The notes: generated by a model not told the origin, from the sequence alone. A DNA stretch of 64,000 bases from Saururus chinensis (GCA_035235625.1 CP141145.1:2170001-2234000); one strand, 5' to 3'; shown: positions 35,339 to 48,984, counted from the stretch's first letter. A program made the numbers and translations.

Positions 35339-37960
35339 ACATGCTAAGAGACATTTAATAGAGTCGAATCTTGACACCGGTGAGTATGTCTCTTTAAAGT
35401 CCATCCCATACACTTGGGTGAACCCCTTGGCTACTAATATCGCATTGTACTTATTTATAGACCCATCAGCCTTAAACTTCTTTTTGAAGATCCATTTTCA
35501 CCCAATGGGTTTCTGCCCTTCAGGTAGATCCACTATCTCCCAGACCTTGTTCTTTAGGATATAATCCATTTATTCCTGAACAACGACCTACCATTCTTGA
35601 GCATCTGGAAGACTTAAAGCTTGGTCAAGGGTAATCAGGTCATCTAGAATGGGTTCATCTAATGTGACATTGTCCTCCCCTAGCATTGTATAGAAGTCTC
35701 TCAACATCGTTGATGACCTTCTTTCCCTCAATGCCCTAGGTTCTAGTTCGATTTGATTTTGATCTGATCTAGTTACTTCCTCTGGGGAAGTGCTAGGACC
35801 AACTTCTTTAACCACCTCGAATAAATTGATTCTTTTGTTAGCTATTCTAAGGTTTAATTCTTCTTCTAAAAAATAAGTACCTCTAGACTCAATTACCCCC
35901 ATTGTCCCATTTGTGTGGTGAACCACAAATCGGTACCCCTTAGAGTGGTTACAGTAACCAATAAAGTTGCACTTTATGGTCTTGGGGTTTAGCTTTGACG
36001 TATGATAGTCAGGCACCTTTAACCCCTACACTCTAAGATGCCCTAAGTTCGGATATCGACTCGTCCATAACTCATAAGGTGTCCGTTGGACTACCTTTGT
36101 TGGTACACAATTTAGCATGTACATGGCGGTGTCTAAAGCCTTTCCTTAAAAGTTTATTCCTAACTCAGAGTGATTTAACATGGACCTTACCATGTTCATA
36201 AGCATTTTGTTATACCTTTCTGCTACTCCATTTTGCTGTGGAGTGTTTGGTAGGGTGTACTGATGAACTATTCCCTAATCAGTACAGTAGTCTTTAAACA
36301 GGTCAGAGGTGTACTCGCCACCCCTGTTAGTCCTCAAGATTTTTACGTTCCTGCCTAATTGAGTCATTCTGAGGCTTCTTCCCCTTCTTCTTGAAAGCTC
36401 TTTTATAAGAGGGACTACACCCCTATCTGCCTTTCTTGCCCACCAGAGTTCTGTGTTAGGTTGGCAATATCAGCACCCCCAGAAGCCTTAGCTTGGTAGT
36501 CAGAGCCTCCATTGTAATCTTTTGCTCACTTATCTTCAAATAGACCACCACACTCTCCCAAGATTTGGGAAAGCTGTTCAACACTATAAACACTTGGACT
36601 CCCTCAAAGATGGGGTCCTTCAGTGTCTCTAGGTCATCAGCAATGATGGACATGCCACTTAGGTGCTCATTCACATCATCTCCTTTTCTCATCTTGAAGT
36701 TTTGGTACTTGGAGTGCAACATTCTCTTATGAGCTTTTGTTTTCTCCCCATATCTAACAAAAACAACTTACATCACCTCTCTGATAGACTTGTTCTTCTC
36801 AAAGAGCCTTCCATCTTTGGCTCCATGAAAGTCAGTATGGTGGACTTAGCCTTGTTGTCATCCTCCTTTAGCTTTTCATAAGCTTTCTTTTGAGCAACTA
36901 AAGAACCTTTTGGTAGTAGCTCAATGATTTTCTCAATGACATAAGCAAGATCAGAAAGAGTTAGGATATGATGTTTCCTTCTATTTCACACCAGATAGTT
37001 GTCAGCATTCAGCTTCTCAGTCTTTCTTAATTCTGATGTGAGCATCTTAGAAGCTATTGTGCAACTACAAAGGAAAAGGTAGAGAATAGAAAATTAATAT
37101 TATATATAGAAGGCTAACAGCTTCTAAATAAGGTAATTGCTTAGAAAACTCTTAATCTAATAATAAAGTTAAGAGACAATTGAGTATATTATGCTTAGTT
37201 ACTTAATTTAGATACACCTTAATTAGGGTTTAGGTCACTTTCCAAAAAGAACCCTAATTACCCTAATTAGGTTATCTAGGTGTTTTATGATTTTAGAATC
37301 CCCTAAACACCCAACTCAACACTAAACACAGAAAATAAACAATATTAGAGGCTTCAGGAATTTTATATTTCTGTCTAGAAAAATTTTGGTGAGAAATTAC
37401 CAAAATAGCGCTAGGGTTGTTTTGGTCTTTTCACCCTTAAATATACACCAAAAAATTTTACCCAACAACTTATCAAATATTATTTAAATAAGTGAACAAC
37501 AATTCAGGATAGAAAATTATTAGCACACACATGGCATGTGTGAATTGACCAAAATGCCCCTAGGGCTAAAACAGTCAATTCACACCCTTATAATTCACAA
37601 AATTAATTTATTCTAATAAAAAATAAATCAATTAACTCTTGATGAACAGAAAGAGGGTGTGTGGCCAGAATGTGATCAAAGAATTAATTGTGCAAAAAAT
37701 TCAAGGCCAAATTGACCCTTTTGCCCCAATATACACACAAACATAAAATCTTCAATTAAACTAAAAAATCACATCAATTCCAGAACGCTATTCAATCAAA
37801 GCAGTCCAATATATATCCAATTTGAATTCTAAACCAAAAGCCATATGATTCGATCTAATAGATTAATCTATTTCACCAATTTCCCAATTCTAGCATGCAA
37901 AACCTAGATCAAGCAAATCAAAACTAATTTTTTATTAGATCAGCGATAAATGACCCCAAC
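35339..37960 (-). mobile_element. Outer copia element, 5' half: leader, gag, integrase
   Basis: Decayed minus-strand coding includes a gag (UBN2-type) stretch at 36722-36456 with KMRKGDDVNEHLSGM and FPKSWESVV. A later stretch at 36016-35588 has KLNPKTIKCNFIGY and KGYRFV, the integrase C-terminal region, followed by the linker to reverse transcriptase. The AT-rich part at about 37080-37960 is the untranslated leader. The element is a fossil with many breaks. Confidence 0.75.
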
Positions 37961-37963
37961 CTA

Positions 37964-37976
37964 GGCTCCGTTACCA
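37964..37976 (-). other. Outer copia primer-binding site
   Basis: The minus strand reads TGGTAACGGAGCC one base inside the 5' LTR, a diverged initiator-methionine tRNA primer site. Confidence 0.75.
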
Positions 37977-37977
37977 C

Positions 37978-38771
37978 TGTAGAGTGGCTGGAGCAATGGA
38001 AATGAGGTGGGATGGGGGTGGCGCACCAATAAAAAATCAGCTTTTAAATTGATCTACAAAGAATCCTGCAAAAACCTCAATCCAATTAATAATAAATCAT
38101 CATCCAATCATAGATCATGCTAATAAGAGAACAAAGAGGGACAATAGCTTACTGACCTTGGGCATTCCAGCCTTTGCACGCCCTTGTATTCAATCGAATT
38201 GCCTACCACAATGACAAGATGACAAGTAGAGGAAGGGGATTACCTTTCTTGATCTTTCTTATGTGTTGATCCTTCAAAGCCCTCACTCTTGGAAGCAAAA
38301 CTCAGCAAGATGGCGACCCAAAGCCCTCTTATTCAAGCACCAACCATCAAGGGAGCGTATCCCTCTATTGTACCAAGTCGAAGGGGATGGAGAGGAGGAG
38401 ATGGGAGGCGGCCAGCAAGGTTTTCAGAAGAAAACCTAGAGGGGGCCGAACCACAAGGGAGGGGGGCAGCCGAATTGGGAGAAGTGTGAGGAGAGTAGTG
38501 GGGTGGCCTAATTAGGGCTCCTCTCCCTCTTCTTTCCCTTTAAATACCCCTCCTCCTTCCCCTAATTGAGCTGGGCCTAAGTTGGGCTTTCCTCAAATGG
38601 ACCATTCCTATTGAGTTTAATGGCCTATATCAAGAAGGTTAGACACAACGGGAGCGGGCTCTGTCTCTCAAAGCCCGTAGAGGCCTGGACCCGTGTACAC
38701 GGCCAAGCCCACGATAGGGTCGACCCCTCGCTAACCATGGGTCCGACCATTGACACATAATTCGCATTCCA
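37978..38771 (-). repeat. 5' LTR of the outer copia element, outer end missing
   Basis: It aligns with 22276-23254 but lacks the last 200 or so bases on the outer side. At about 38771 the sequence passes into another copia element, so no target duplication can be read for the outer element. Confidence 0.8.
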
Positions 38772-41345
38772 GTTGTTCTACTCACATCCAATGGAGGATC
38801 AGATGCTGTATCACCCATGGTGATTCCAAAATAGCCTATTATCCCTCTACCATCGCCTCAGGAACAAGTTGCAGAAGTTCATATTGTACAGGCACCTCCG
38901 CCTGTTGATCAAATAGAACTTCAAATGTCCTCAAGAGTAAGAAAACTTGCACTCTCTTTTGACTATGTTGTATACCTCCATGAGTTTGACGAGAATGTTG
39001 GATTTATTCAAGATCCTATTACATATTGATAGGCCATGTCTGGAGATAACTCTAGCAAATGGTATGATGTCATGCTGGATGAGATGAAATATATGACTGA
39101 TAATCAAGTATAAGATCTTGTAGAGTTACCACAGGGTGCCAGGACTCTTAGCTGCGAATGGGTTTATAAGACTAAATTAGATCCATCTCGTAACATTAGT
39201 AGATATAACGCCCGACTTGTAGCCAAAGGTTTTCTTTAAAAAGATAGCGTTGACTATAATGAAACCTTCTCTCCAGCTTCTACGAAGGATTCATTGAGAG
39301 TTATTTTGGCTCTTGTAGCTCATTTTGACTTGGAATTACATCAAATAGATGTCAAGACAGCGTTCTTGAATGGGGATCTGGAGGAGGAGGTGTATATGAC
39401 TCAGCCTGAAGGATTCATCTCAGATAAAGGAAGTCATGTGGTTTGTAGACTCAAGAAATCAATATAACGACTAAAACAAGCCTCTCGATAGTGGTTGGTT
39501 TGCCGACTCAAGAAGACAACATACGGACTGAAACAGGCCTCTCGACAGTGGTATTTAAAGTTAAACGATGTTATTACTTTATTTAGTTTTAAGGAGAACA
39601 TTATTGACTAATGCATATACCTTAAGGTTAGTGGGATCTGTTACACATTTTTGGTCTTATATGTTCTTGTAAGCAGTAACTTAGGGATGTTGCAAGAAAC
39701 TAAGTAGTTTCTTTCTCAAAACTTTGACATGAAAGATTTAGGAGAGGCATCCTGTGTTATAGGGATTGAGATCTATCGTGATAGATCCAAAAAGATCCTT
39801 GGGTTGTCTCAACATGCCTATATCAATAAAGTTCTTAAATGGTTTAACATGAAAAACTGCTCACCTAGTGCAACTCCTATTGTGTTGGGTGACAAATTTG
39901 ACTTGTTCCAATGTCCAAAGAATTATTTGGATTTGGAAAGCATGAAGGACATTCCTTATGCATCGGCAGTTCATAGTATGATGTACTTGGGGGTTTGTAC
40001 AATACCTGATATTGCCTTTGCTATGGGAATGTTGGGTAGATACCAAAAAAATCTAAGGTTGGATCATTGGAGAGTTGTAAAGAAGGTTATGAGGTATCTA
40101 CAAGGAACGAAGGATTACATGCTTACATATAGACATTCTAATCATTTGGAGCTGGTTAGATACACATATGCAGACTTTGCTTGTTGTATTGACTAAAAAA
40201 AGTCAACATTGGGTTATATTTTTCTTTTGACAGGCGATGCTGTCTCTTGGAAAAGTATTAAGCAAACCCTTACACCATCATCAACTATGGAGGCTAGAGT
40301 TTGGTGCTTGTTATGAGGACACATCACATGCTACTTGGCTGATGAACTTTGTCATAGGACTTACTATTATTGATTCCATATCTAAGTCATTAAAGATGCT
40401 TTGTGATAATAGTATTGTTGTGTTCTTCATGAAGAACAATAAGAGTAGAAGTCGGAGTGAGCACACGACATTAAGTATCTTGTTGTTCAGGATCATATTA
40501 AAGCAGGGATAGTTTTTTTGAGCATATAGGTAATGAGCTTATGGTTGCTGATCCAACGACTAAGGGCTTACCTCCTTCTCTCTTTAAGAGTCAGGTGGAT
40601 CGTATGGGTCTTATACCTCTGGATTTTACTCATTTATCATAGCAATTACAATTTCTTTTCTCGTATTGTCTCATTTTTTGTGCACTTAAGTATGAGACAA
40701 TATTTGCAAAATGAGTGGGAGCATGCCTTCACTCCTAAATATATTTTGCCACACATAGCACTCAAAAAGAATGAATTAGTTGCATTGTGATACATGGAAG
40801 GGAATGTTCTCCTATGAGGGCATAACCGCCCTCATTCGTGTAGTTATGACATTTTATAATAGTATAAAGTTACCACATACAATTCGAAGGGTATTATTTT
40901 TTCAAAAATTGTATGCGCATACAAAAGTCATTTTAAAGTTTCCCATTACCCACTTGGTTATTTTTAATTAAAATGTTTTTTCTCAAATTTAGTTTAATTG
41001 AGCCATAGGAGATTTTATTCTTTCTATGGCTCAATAGAGAAGTTGTGGCAAGTGGGAGAATGTTGGGTTTTGTTTTTGTAATAAAACATCAAGTGGCCCA
41101 ACTGTCTCAATTGACACTGTTTTGGGCTTTTAAAACTGTCTGGGTAAAATCATTTAGTAAAATTGAAAACCTTCATTTGGGCAAAGGTTGCAATCTGCAT
41201 CAGAATTAGTAAGCTGTATAGAAACAAATATTCATTTTGTTTCATGATAAGGCTAGTGGGTTGTACATAAAACATTACAGGAAAATCCCACACCTTTGGG
41301 CATAGGGATTCACCCATGTTAAAATATATAACCCTCCACCCTATC
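38772..41345 (+). mobile_element. Truncated Ty1/copia element, 3' half
   Basis: Plus-strand coding traces run from the start of reverse transcriptase (CEWVYKTKLD and RLVAKGF near 39150-39240, TAFLNGDLEEEVYM near 39360) through MKDLGEASCVIGIEIYRDRS (39729) to RNase H and a C-terminus near 40640. A purine tract AGTGGGAGAA at 41051-41060 is followed by TGTTGGG at 41061, the start of the 3' LTR, which is cut off near 41345. The gag to integrase part is absent. It is a fossil with several breaks. Confidence 0.85.
41061..41345 (+). repeat. Partial 3' LTR of the truncated copia element
   Basis: It starts TGTTGGGTTTTG after the polypurine tract. A TATA-like ATATATAACC lies near 41325. The part from 41143 to 41345 recurs at 62325-62530. 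Confidence 0.7.
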
Positions 41346-41520
41346 TGATTTGCACGTTCTTGGTGACGTTTCGAAGCTCTTTCTATCTACTTTCCATCCA
41401 TAAAGGTCTCAACCACCAGTCCAACCAATGATCAAGTTATTTTGATGATAATGTCAAGGGGTCCAACGCCTTAATTTCCACGGGTCAACTTCGAGAATTT
41501 AGAAAATTCTTGAATGTTAC
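41346..41520 (+). mobile_element. 3'-end fragment of the 6209-9928 LTR family
   Basis: It matches about 9700-9928 with modest divergence: GCACGTTCTTGGTGACGTTT, AAGCTCTTTCTATCTACTTT, AATGTCAAGGGGTC and CGAGAATTTAGAAAATTC, ending in GTTACA. It lacks the TA run. The left side joins the truncated copia LTR directly. Confidence 0.8.
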
Positions 41521-43379
41521 AAATTGCCATATTTTTCATCACTGATGATGTATGGGATTGGCAAGACGCGTTTGGGGGGAGGGTCCCTTGAGCATAGGGA
41601 ACATCTCCTAGATGCTTTGGGAATAAGAAAAGATCTCTAAAAGCTTTGTCAGGCTGCTAGAGAAGAGTGAAATTACATTTGATTTCATGTTATGTAAACA
41701 TGTCCTCAGAAACACCGAACGATGTGTCTAGGGATGTTAGTTATGCGTTGACGAACTAGTAGTTGTGTTGATAGAAACAAAAAATTTCAATTTAAGAGCA
41801 AAATTGGTATAATTATTAAAGTAAATGTTGGCACCTAATCTTAAGGTTCTTAATATTTAGCAATCAAAAGAAGTTACTAAATTACCACAGAAAAATAATT
41901 TGGGGTAATGACCCATGCCAATTTGTTAACTGGCATATGAATGTCAATTAGGTTATCAACAATAAGCCCTTGAAGTGGAATTCCAAGGGATAGATAAAGC
42001 TAATTAGCATAACTATGTTTGAGTTTGATCTTTTTCTATCTTGAAGGGGTACATAGGCATTTAATATTAGATGATGTTGGTACCATCAAAGCATTAATAT
42101 CCTTAATGTCATGGTACTTGCACGTAGTTGGCAGTGGTTGATGAAACAACCAAGGTTGAGGAGTCAATGAGTAGCACATTTAGTAAGGTTTTTGCTCTAA
42201 ATGTATGAAGCTTTGTTGTAAGAAAATAATAAAATTGTAGTGCCAGATTAAGGTGCTTTTGGAAACGAAGGTCTTACATTGACAAAGCTTGCTTTACACA
42301 AGAATTTGCTTAGTGTTTCATCGTTTACTCATGACAATTCTTGCTACTTTACCTTTTACTCAGGGATTTGTGGTTAAGAATTTGAAGACAGACAAGAAGC
42401 TAATTGAAGGTTCCATGAACATGCAACTCTACTCTCTTAGTTAGGAGAATAAGGTGGAATCAAGATTAGGTTTATTTGAAAATGAACTCGACTATGACAT
42501 GTGTTACACCTAGGAAAATTCAATAATTGTTTTTCAAAATTTGAGAAGACTGACAAGTCACCGATGAGAGGGTGAGTTCATCAATGAAACTAGTAAAATT
42601 AGTTACACTAGAATCTTGGGTGGTTACATGTTAATGAGCTGGTGGATGAAATTATGCTCCTTAAAAAGGGTAAATTTTATAGAACTATGGATTTTCCTTG
42701 ATCCAAAAGAATCCAAAGAGCACTCGAGAGAGTGAAAGACCACAACCAAGTGCATCAAGAGGAGTTCCAGCAATTGAACACTGGTAGGGTGCATGCAAAT
42801 GTCTGGCACAAACAGAGTAAGGAGAAAATCCATAGGCAAATCCCTATTCAAAGGTAGGATAGATTAATCACAATGCTTGAATTTCTAAGATTTTACCCGA
42901 GAAAGAGATATGTATGTATTACTTGTGACAATGCTATGTTAAACATAATGCATGTTGGAAAAATTGCTTTTCAAATTTCAAAGAATCAAGTGTTAGATGG
43001 TTTCAAAGATTTTCTTACCAGAAATAGCCTTATCTTGCATGAAATTATGATTTCCAAATGTTTTGATTAATACATGAGTGTTTAGGCTATTGTGGGATTT
43101 GATTTGATCTTTTGCTCTAATCACCGATGTCATTACCAATGTGTTGGTGGGGTGCAGTTGGTTGGGAAAAGGCAGGCAATTCCTTGATCCGAATGTTGTT
43201 GTAGAAGATGATGGGAATCGGCTAGGAGTTTGGCGTGTCTATGACCAAGGCCGAATAAGCCTTCTCACGGTTGGCAAAGACCAATGTGTTAGTGAAGTGC
43301 TGATGTGTGACATCCACAATTTTAGAGGTGTTTTTATATCTTAAAAATGTTGGAATTTGAATAGATTTAAATATATGTT
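41521..43379 (+). mobile_element. Old copia remnants in AT-rich sequence
   Basis: Around 42290-42440 the plus strand encodes a decayed GAG-pre-integrase-type stretch (KNLLSVSSFTHDNSCYFTF and a following VKNLKTDKKLIEG). The rest has no recognisable coding. This is a heavily broken fossil without visible LTRs. Confidence 0.5.
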
Positions 43380-44540
43380 GGGGACGTCAGTGAGGTCCTC
43401 ACAAACATGTTGGTGAGCGTGTTGATGAGTATTATTTTGTACTATCGGAAGATAATGATGTGTTGGTCAAATACATGCAAATTTTTGGGTTTTATTGGTA
43501 GACTTAAAAATGCATTAGTGCATGAGATAAATATGCTTACAAAAATAAAAATTGATCAAAATTGATGGTTATGTATCAGATTCAATTATTTCTTCCTTGT
43601 ATAAATATCCATTTGATGCCCTAAGATTCTTATCTCTTCAAATCTGACTTTAGTTAAGAAGGGAGAGATGACAACAGGAAGGAAAAGTTAAATTTGTAGG
43701 ATTGATGAGTAGCATACAGAGGCAAAGATTAAATTGCTAACCTTTAATCCTATATGTTATTAGACATGGAAAAATGCATATTTTTTAGGGATTATGAGCT
43801 ACTCAAATTATTGAATTCATAGTTCTATGTTAGAATGTTTTGTATGAGATGGTTTTAAGTTTATGGACATAGAACTGTTAGGTTAAGATTGTGATTCTAG
43901 CATCCCACTATCATCCTTGCTCTGAAGTTAAAGTTTTATGCATGTACACATTCTATATGATAAATTCTATTCAAGGGAATTGTTATTGTCCCAGTACATA
44001 AATGTTTTATTCTTATGTTATGGTTATCAGCATGTTGTGAACACAAAGATGATTGTGTAGTTGGTTAGGAGAAGATAAATAGTTAATGGCATCATCACTT
44101 TGAGGTGTGTTGTTGGTATATTGGGCATCAATAGTGGGACCAACATGTCGATGATAATATTAGTAAACTTGAGATATCACAATCAACTCACTGTCAGTAG
44201 GGTACGACATGTCAATAGTGTCATCGATGGCCATGACACTAACATCTACATGTCTATGGGATGACTAATGAGCTTTGGTCTATATTTATTAAGTAATATT
44301 TTTGCATGTTCTTTTGCTACTAATTAGTACTATTTCTGTATAATTTACTTCTATAATAAACATAAGTAATTATCGAAACACATGAAGAAACCCTTAGTTT
44401 GGTCATACCAAGAGGGTAGAGACCTTTACCTTATTGTGTATGACACTTATGGAAGGGGTTCCAAATGTTGGTTTCGGCTCCAAATGCTTGTCCGTCTAGC
44501 CATATGGAGGAGGTTTATTGTTAAATTTTAATTATTTACT
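43380..44540. other. LTR-like sequence related to 1986-2830
   Basis: 'GTATAAATATCC' near 43590 is followed by 'TTTGATGCCCTAAGA', mirroring 2148-2170. Repeated 'ATGTTGGTGAG/ATGTCGATG' blocks resemble those at the window start. No coding potential or clear terminus was found. Confidence 0.35.
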
Positions 44541-47500
44541 TGCTAGTGCATGAATCAAAAGTAGAAAAGCAGCTAAACAAGGTCGATCCCATAGAGACTT
44601 GATGTTGAAAATTTACATTTAATGTAATCGAGTTTAACCTAACCTAAAAACTTATAAAGTAATCGCCTACTTTAAAAACAAACTGAAGCAATTGATAATA
44701 AAATAGCCAATTAAACTATCAAAACAACAACATCTAAAGCTATGATGAACCTTAGAAAGCAATTAAACTATGAACATAAACTTATCAAAACTATATTAAA
44801 ATAAACAATGAAAACTAAAGTGGAGCCTAAGAAAGTTATAAGAGATAACTAAATAATAAATAATCAAGATACTAAGGCTTTGGAATCCACATTCATTAAA
44901 TAAGAGAAACCCATAATTATGATCAAATGATTAACTTCTCAATTACTCATAATAATCTAGAATTCAATCTTTGTTATTATGGAAAATATTATCATTAAGC
45001 TCTCATGCACAATCTTATAAGTAATTCCTCCTCACTTCAATGGATTATAATGAAGTCATGAGAACCAACTTCAATCATGAAAGTGGCATGACTAAACCCA
45101 TATCAAAATTGAGGTAGAAACAATTAACATTAAACTTACAATTAATAAAAATTAACAAAGTCACATGATCATGAATTTCTACAATTTAATGAAGCTTCAT
45201 CCAATCCCTACGAAGGAGTTTTAGCTACTCATTAATCTAAAAAACAAAATTTTCATTGGATGAATTGAAAAGAGACTTACAATAAGTGAAAAAGAAGGAA
45301 AAAATCAATTTTCATAGTATGTTACAATATTGATGAACGATACCTTGCTATTTTTTTTATTTGTGTTGAGTAAAAGTTTGGTTTGTCATTCTTGGGTTTT
45401 GTAAGTTCTTGCTATCTAGTGCATCAATTGATTCCGCTAGTTGAGGTAACTGTAGTTTTTTACCCTAGTTGAGATTTTCCACATAAAATAGTGTTGTGCG
45501 AATGCTTATATGATTTTTTGGATTACGTAATAGATTAATCATACGCTTTTCTTAAGGTTTCATGTTAGTTTTTCCTATTAGAAAGAGGTCATTACTCGTA
45601 ATTCTTACTTGATTTCAAGTACTAGTTTTAGAAGCAATGTGGTGATTTGATTAGGGATTTTATCGGATATTAAACTCTTAGTGGGTGCTCATTAGTGTGG
45701 GCTAATGGGAAGGTGATAAGCTTGAAATATATCCATTTAGTATTATTTTTTACCTTATTTGCTTGTGTATGATTAGGTTAGTTTAGGGTTAATTATGTTT
45801 TATTAGTGTTAAGATAGAAATTAATATTCTTATTTAATTATTAATTAATTTAGGAGACATTAGTAGTTTAGGCATGTATTTAAACCATGTTAGGATTTCA
45901 TTTATAATAACACATAAAATATAACCTTTTATATTTTATAGGTATGACTCACTTTTTGAGGTACATTGATGATGTGTGGGATAGTTCACACGACTCTCGA
46001 TAAGTTTATAAGATATTCTGATAACTTTCTAGAGTCATAGGCATGTTGGAAATGGAAATGCATATGGAGAAAACTTGACAAGAATCTGGACTATCTGGTG
46101 AATACAGGTCACCTTACTATAGAGGAATGTGGACACAAAATTGGACAATTTTGTCCAGATTACATAAATGCACCTCAACATGGAAAATTGATGAAATTGA
46201 TGCCCATTTCGATTACAATCTTGGAAATTGAGTTAGGGCATTGTTCCTTACTCAATTATGCACAAGTGGGTAGTTTCAAATTGATTTTTTGGGTTTATGA
46301 GGTTCAATTTTGAAGCGCACAATGACTAGAAAAAGGGTATCTACCAATAATGGAATTTTGAATTTCTAATCGAATGCATTCATGTTGTTATGATTATAAG
46401 GATATATATGGGTTTAATTGCAAGGTTTATAGGTTATTAAGGGAGTGAATTAATTTTTTTTACAAATTGCCATTGTTATTCCAAACTAGAAATTTATAGG
46501 TTAGTTGCAGAGCTACTGGGGACCAGGAAGCACGAAATGAAGAGTTGTTGCGACATTGAGGAAGGAGAACAAAAGTGCCTAGCAAAGCTTGGAGAATTTG
46601 CATAGTCCGAAGGAAATCATGAAGATAAGGAGAGCTCACGAGTCACTAGAGCCTAAACAAAGGAGCAGTCGGGCTTTAGCCCAATGTTCTAAGGAAAATG
46701 AGCTGGGGATAGAGCAGCTAGGTCTCACACCAAAAGCCAATTGGAAAAAACCCAAAGAGGATATGATTCTAATAGACAATTATATGGTTTTTTTATCAGC
46801 CAACAGAAATTGGGAGAGCCGATTGAAGAAAAAAAAACTATAGAATAGGATTGTAGACAAGTACTATATCAAAGAGAAAAATCAAGAGAAAATAGAGGAA
46901 GGATATTTGCCCACCATCGTCATTGTTGCAAACCATCAATGACTCTAAAAAATCAGCTTTTCTCTCTACTCTTCATGGCTAGCTATTTTTCTTCTCCAAA
47001 GCATGATAAGGCCCTACTTTTTCAAAAGTTTTAATTTTATTTTATCGAGCTATTTAATGTTAATTTGATGTAAAACTCCTACATTGTGCAAGTTAATGTT
47101 AAAGTTCATTGTTTTTTCTTTAATGATTGATCGCAAGCTAAGGCTAATTTCAATTAACTTTAAATTAGTAGAATTACTTATGTTTAACCAAGAATAAGGA
47201 GTTTTATTATATTTTTATGGTGGAGTTTTAATTTTCATTCATTGTGCTTAATTAAATTTCATTGCTTTTAAATTTAGTGCATGACCATTGACTAGAGGTA
47301 ATTTTATTAGAATATTTTAGGATATGTCTTATAATTGATGGTATTTCAATGATAAAAAATGTATCCTAATGTGTATATTTATGTCTTTAGAATCTGATTA
47401 GATTAGTGATGTAATCAAAGTTAGATTTAGAATTGACTCAATTGAAAAAGAGGACCTAATGAGTTTTGAATTTCAAGGTAGAAGACTGAATAGAGTGTTT

Positions 47501-47579
47501 TTTATTCAAAGTAAATTCTACACACACTCACATGCACAAAATATTTAAAATTTTAATTAGATAAACCTTAGAAAGTGTT
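44541..47579. other. AT-rich repeat remnants, no gene recognised
   Basis: This is non-coding. The section at 45360-45560 contains 'GAGATTTTCCACATAAAATA' and resembles the R/U5 part of copia LTRs. A related stretch lies at 48380-48640 (shared 'AATGTGGTGATT' and 'GATATTAAACT'). The short frames at 46098-46313 and 46589-46843 have no known domain and probably lie within a degenerate LTR or leader. Confidence 0.35.
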
Positions 47580-48984
47580 TTTGGTTGTTTTGGACAAAAA
47601 GGTGAAAATTTGCAACAAGTGTTCATAAGTGATCGATCGGCTATGAACAATGGATCAATTGGGTATGAAGTTTCTTGGGATTCTTGCACAATTGTATTTT
47701 CAATCAAATGGTTAATTAATTGATTAATCGGTTGTATATTTGTCCATCACACTAACCTAAATCATCGATCACATATTCAATTGATCGATCAGTTGAGATA
47801 TGAGGATTATAGTACCTTGATTGATAGATCGTTTGATGGAAATGATACATCAATTGGGTGTCTGGATTCGAACAGAACAGGAACAATTGATCGCCGAGTC
47901 AAACTATCAATCAATCTGTGAATTAGTTACCTAGTTTAAGATATCTAAAATGGATTACTTACCAACAAAGAGACTAAAACCTTAGTTGCCTTAAAATACT
48001 ATTTAAAGGTAAGTATTGGATGAAATGACACAAGGGGAAGCAACATTTGTGAGTGAAAAATGGAGTGCGTCATGCTATTAGTTCTTCCCTAATTCACCTA
48101 TGAATTTAAGAGGAAATTAATAGAGGTGAAGACTTTGTTTCATAATCACTTTTTGAAATTGAGTTTGAATGACTCACACACATCACAACACAACGAAGGT
48201 GTTAAAGGAGTTCTTCATAAGGGAGAATGAAGGAGCTCTTTACATCAACAATCAACAGGGGTTTTGATTGAAATGCTTTGGAGTAGACAAAACAAACATC
48301 AAGGATCAAGGAGGAGATTTGATGTCCAAAAACTTCAACTAGAAAGGGAAAGTTGAGTGTTGCATTAGATGTTGGTAGCTTTGTGTCTTATAAGTTCTAG
48401 TCCTTAGTGCATTAATATAGCTAGAGAGTGGTTACCATGGTTTTTTTCTTATGTTGGGTTCCACATAAATATGTGTATGATGGTGATTGCATGCTTGTGT
48501 GATTGATAGTGATTTAGTAGTTTTTGCTTCACAATTCTGCATAGAGGCCATATCTTGTACTTTGTTGCTTAAATATTTAAGTATTTGTGCTATGGACAAT
48601 GTGGTGATTCTCTAGGGTGATAGATATTAAACTGGCAAACTTAAATGTAAAACCCTACCTAGCAACCCTAAGGTGTCTATTTAGAATGAAAAATTGAATA
48701 CCGGTGTAGATATGTTTGACTAAGAATAGTTACGTTTGTTGTTGTAATTAAAACATAATTGTGTGTCCAAACAAGAATACGGGTATATGATTTTATGGTC
48801 ATGTTTGATAATAAACATGGGGTGTTCAAGTTAAATCTACATTGATTTAATTTTTCCTAAATTTATAAGTAGAATTAGGGTTGTGAAAACTTGTGGTGGA
48901 TTCTACACTTTGGTTTCTTCTTTACTTGAATTTTTATTACGTTTTTATTGCTTTGGTTTATTCGAATTATATGCTTTGTACTCT
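47580..48984. other. Degenerate LTR-like sequence with GATCGATCGG boxes
   Basis: Variants of GATCGATCGG occur near 47631, 47789 and 47825, recalling the CGATCGATCGGC boxes of the nested solo LTR at 27961-28057. The downstream part (48380-48640) has copia-type R/U5 features. No gene is supported. Confidence 0.35.

Larger units (their letters stand above)
22276..38771 (-). mobile_element. Old Ty1/copia retrotransposon, broken by nested insertions
   Basis: Minus-strand element with LTRs at 22276-23254 (3', complete) and 37978-38771 (5', outer end missing). A primer-binding site lies inside the 5' LTR and a polypurine tract (ATAGTGGGGGA) next to the 3' LTR. Coding traces in order on the minus strand are gag (about 36722-36456), the integrase C-terminal region and linker (about 36300-35590), and reverse transcriptase and RNase H (about 35580-35340 and 24500-23300). 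It is a fossil with many breaks and three further insertions inside its span. By eye the LTRs differ at roughly 11-12% of sites, so it is clearly older than the chromovirus within it. Confidence 0.85.

Noticed and set aside
46098-46843. Two short plus-strand frames as possible small genes
   Set aside because: They have no domain, poor start context and sit in degenerate repeat sequence.
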